Assembly: GCA_963575745.1 (NCBI GenBank) | Contig: CAUYUJ010000769.1 | Coordinates: forward strand, 524,001-588,000 | Length of the DNA stretch: 64,000 bases | Direction: 5' to 3' | Origin: Prorocentrum cordatum | Lineage: Eukaryota > Sar > Dinophyceae > Prorocentrales > Prorocentraceae | Part shown: positions 63,171-64,000 of the stretch, in pieces | Layout: each line of letters begins with the position of its first letter | Numbering within the stretch: position 1 is the first letter of the stretch | Program-made: the position numbers and the translations under genes | The notes under the pieces: generated by a model | Told to the model about the DNA's origin: nothing | Seen by the model: only the letters and a program-made list of their open reading frames with translations | The model's database searches: none

Positions 63171-63720
63171 GCCAAAAAGGGGCCCAAGACTGGCCAAGGG
63201 GCCCCCAAGAGCTCGCCCGGACGGTGCAGGAGGGCCCCGGAATCGCCGCGCGATCGGTCCAAGATGCCCAAAATGGATGACCCCAAGACGGCCCACGGAA
63301 CCTTCGAGGCGCCCCAAGACAACGCAAACATCCTTCCCAAAAAAGCCCTGAGAGGCCATCCTCAAGTGTTTCCGTGTCTTTGGGGTCCTCGACTTTTCGA
63401 ACATCCGACGCTCCAAGACGACCCGAGAGGCCCCGAGGACCTGCCCAAGACGGCCCAAGAGGCCCCCAAGGGAGCCCCCAGACGGCCCAAGAGGGCTCCC
63501 AGGCGGTCCCAGAGGCGCACAAGGCAGCCCCAGAGGGCCCAAAGGCAGCCCCAACAATGGCCCAAGAGGGGGAAAACAAACCGAAAACGAGAGTCTTCAG
63601 CCACAAGGGGCCCCTCCCCGAGGAGCCCCCAGGACGCCCCAGGAGGCCCCCAAACGGCCCCCACGAGGCCTCACCCCGACCCCCGAGAAGCCTCCCGCGA
63701 CATTCCATCGAACATCCTGG
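63171..63720 (-). repeat. CCAAGAGGCCCC-type minisatellite, third block
   Basis: Diverged units as at 61236-61980. On the minus strand again CTTGGGGGCC-like. Confidence 0.75.
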
Positions 63721-64000
63721 AGGCCCGTGAGCAACAGCCCAGACACGGTGGCGGAATGGACCGAAGACCATTCTACACATATGCCTATATATATATATAT
63801 ATATAGACATAAGGAGGGGGAGAAAGAGAGAGAGAGAGAGCTGTTCCTGATCAGCAGCCAAGACCAAGGGGGCTTCACTGAATCACCTGATGTTCCCCGC
63901 CCCTGGCGTCAGCGCGCTAGGTGCGGCGCAGGAGACGCGTCTGGAGAGGCGGGGTAGCGGGGGCGAGCCGACCCAAGAAACCAGCGCGGACCTCCAGAAG
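63721..64000. other. Window end: (TA)n, (GA)n and a family B arm
   Basis: (TA)n 63785-63803, (GA)n 63821-63840. AGCGCGGACCTCCAGAAG at the last bases resembles one arm of family B. Confidence 0.5.

Noticed and set aside
62477-63867. Long minus-strand frames near the right end
   Set aside because: Part is minisatellite, part GC-rich with no stop codons; no recognisable domain and no consistent frame.

Overview
This window looks like nuclear DNA of a dinoflagellate. The best evidence is an exact 22-nt match, on the minus strand at 9839-9860, to the dinoflagellate trans-spliced leader (DinoSL). It sits at the 5' end of a non-LTR retrotransposon. High GC, very long simple-sequence tracts, many short hairpin elements, a probable GC-AG intron and dinoflagellate-type LINE and copia elements agree with this. 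I cannot name the species; a bloom-forming, GC-rich genome such as Prorocentrum would fit. Layout: 1-489 holds the start of a gene that runs off the left edge (minus strand). 640-1876 is a ~91-bp satellite framed by purine tracts. 3520-9860 is a LINE-type retrotransposon (minus strand) with ORF1, an endonuclease/RT/RNase H ORF2 with a frame break, and DinoSL at its 5' tip. 10-12.4 kb holds dispersed and hairpin repeats. 12812-14774 is the clearest host gene, a DUF3500-family secreted or membrane protein on the minus strand, with one predicted intron that contains a hairpin element. 15.8-22.2 kb is repeats, including an inverted copy of the ~91-bp satellite and a 1-kb CA-rich tract. 22241-32785 is a 10.5-kb Ty1/copia element (minus strand) with 291-bp LTRs that appear to differ at one base. 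It carries gag, protease, an extra cysteine-rich ORF, a PPC-motif methyltransferase-like domain, integrase and a frame-broken RT plus RNase H. 32.8-48.5 kb is dense with hairpin elements, tandem arrays (including a 386-bp satellite) and CA/TG inverted tracts. 48.5-64 kb holds more dispersed repeats, a LINE RT fragment (about 55.3-55.9 kb), a 21-bp minisatellite, a 130-bp near-perfect palindrome and CCAAGAGG-type minisatellites. How the parts relate: little host coding capacity is visible (two host genes, one partial). The rest is a layered repeat landscape. Three themes recur: (1) spliced-leader sequence carried back into DNA by retroelements, (2) at least eleven families of short terminal-inverted-repeat elements, one member lying inside a predicted intron, and (3) purine/pyrimidine tracts at the edges of elements. 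All repeat comparisons were made by eye within this window; no database was searched.
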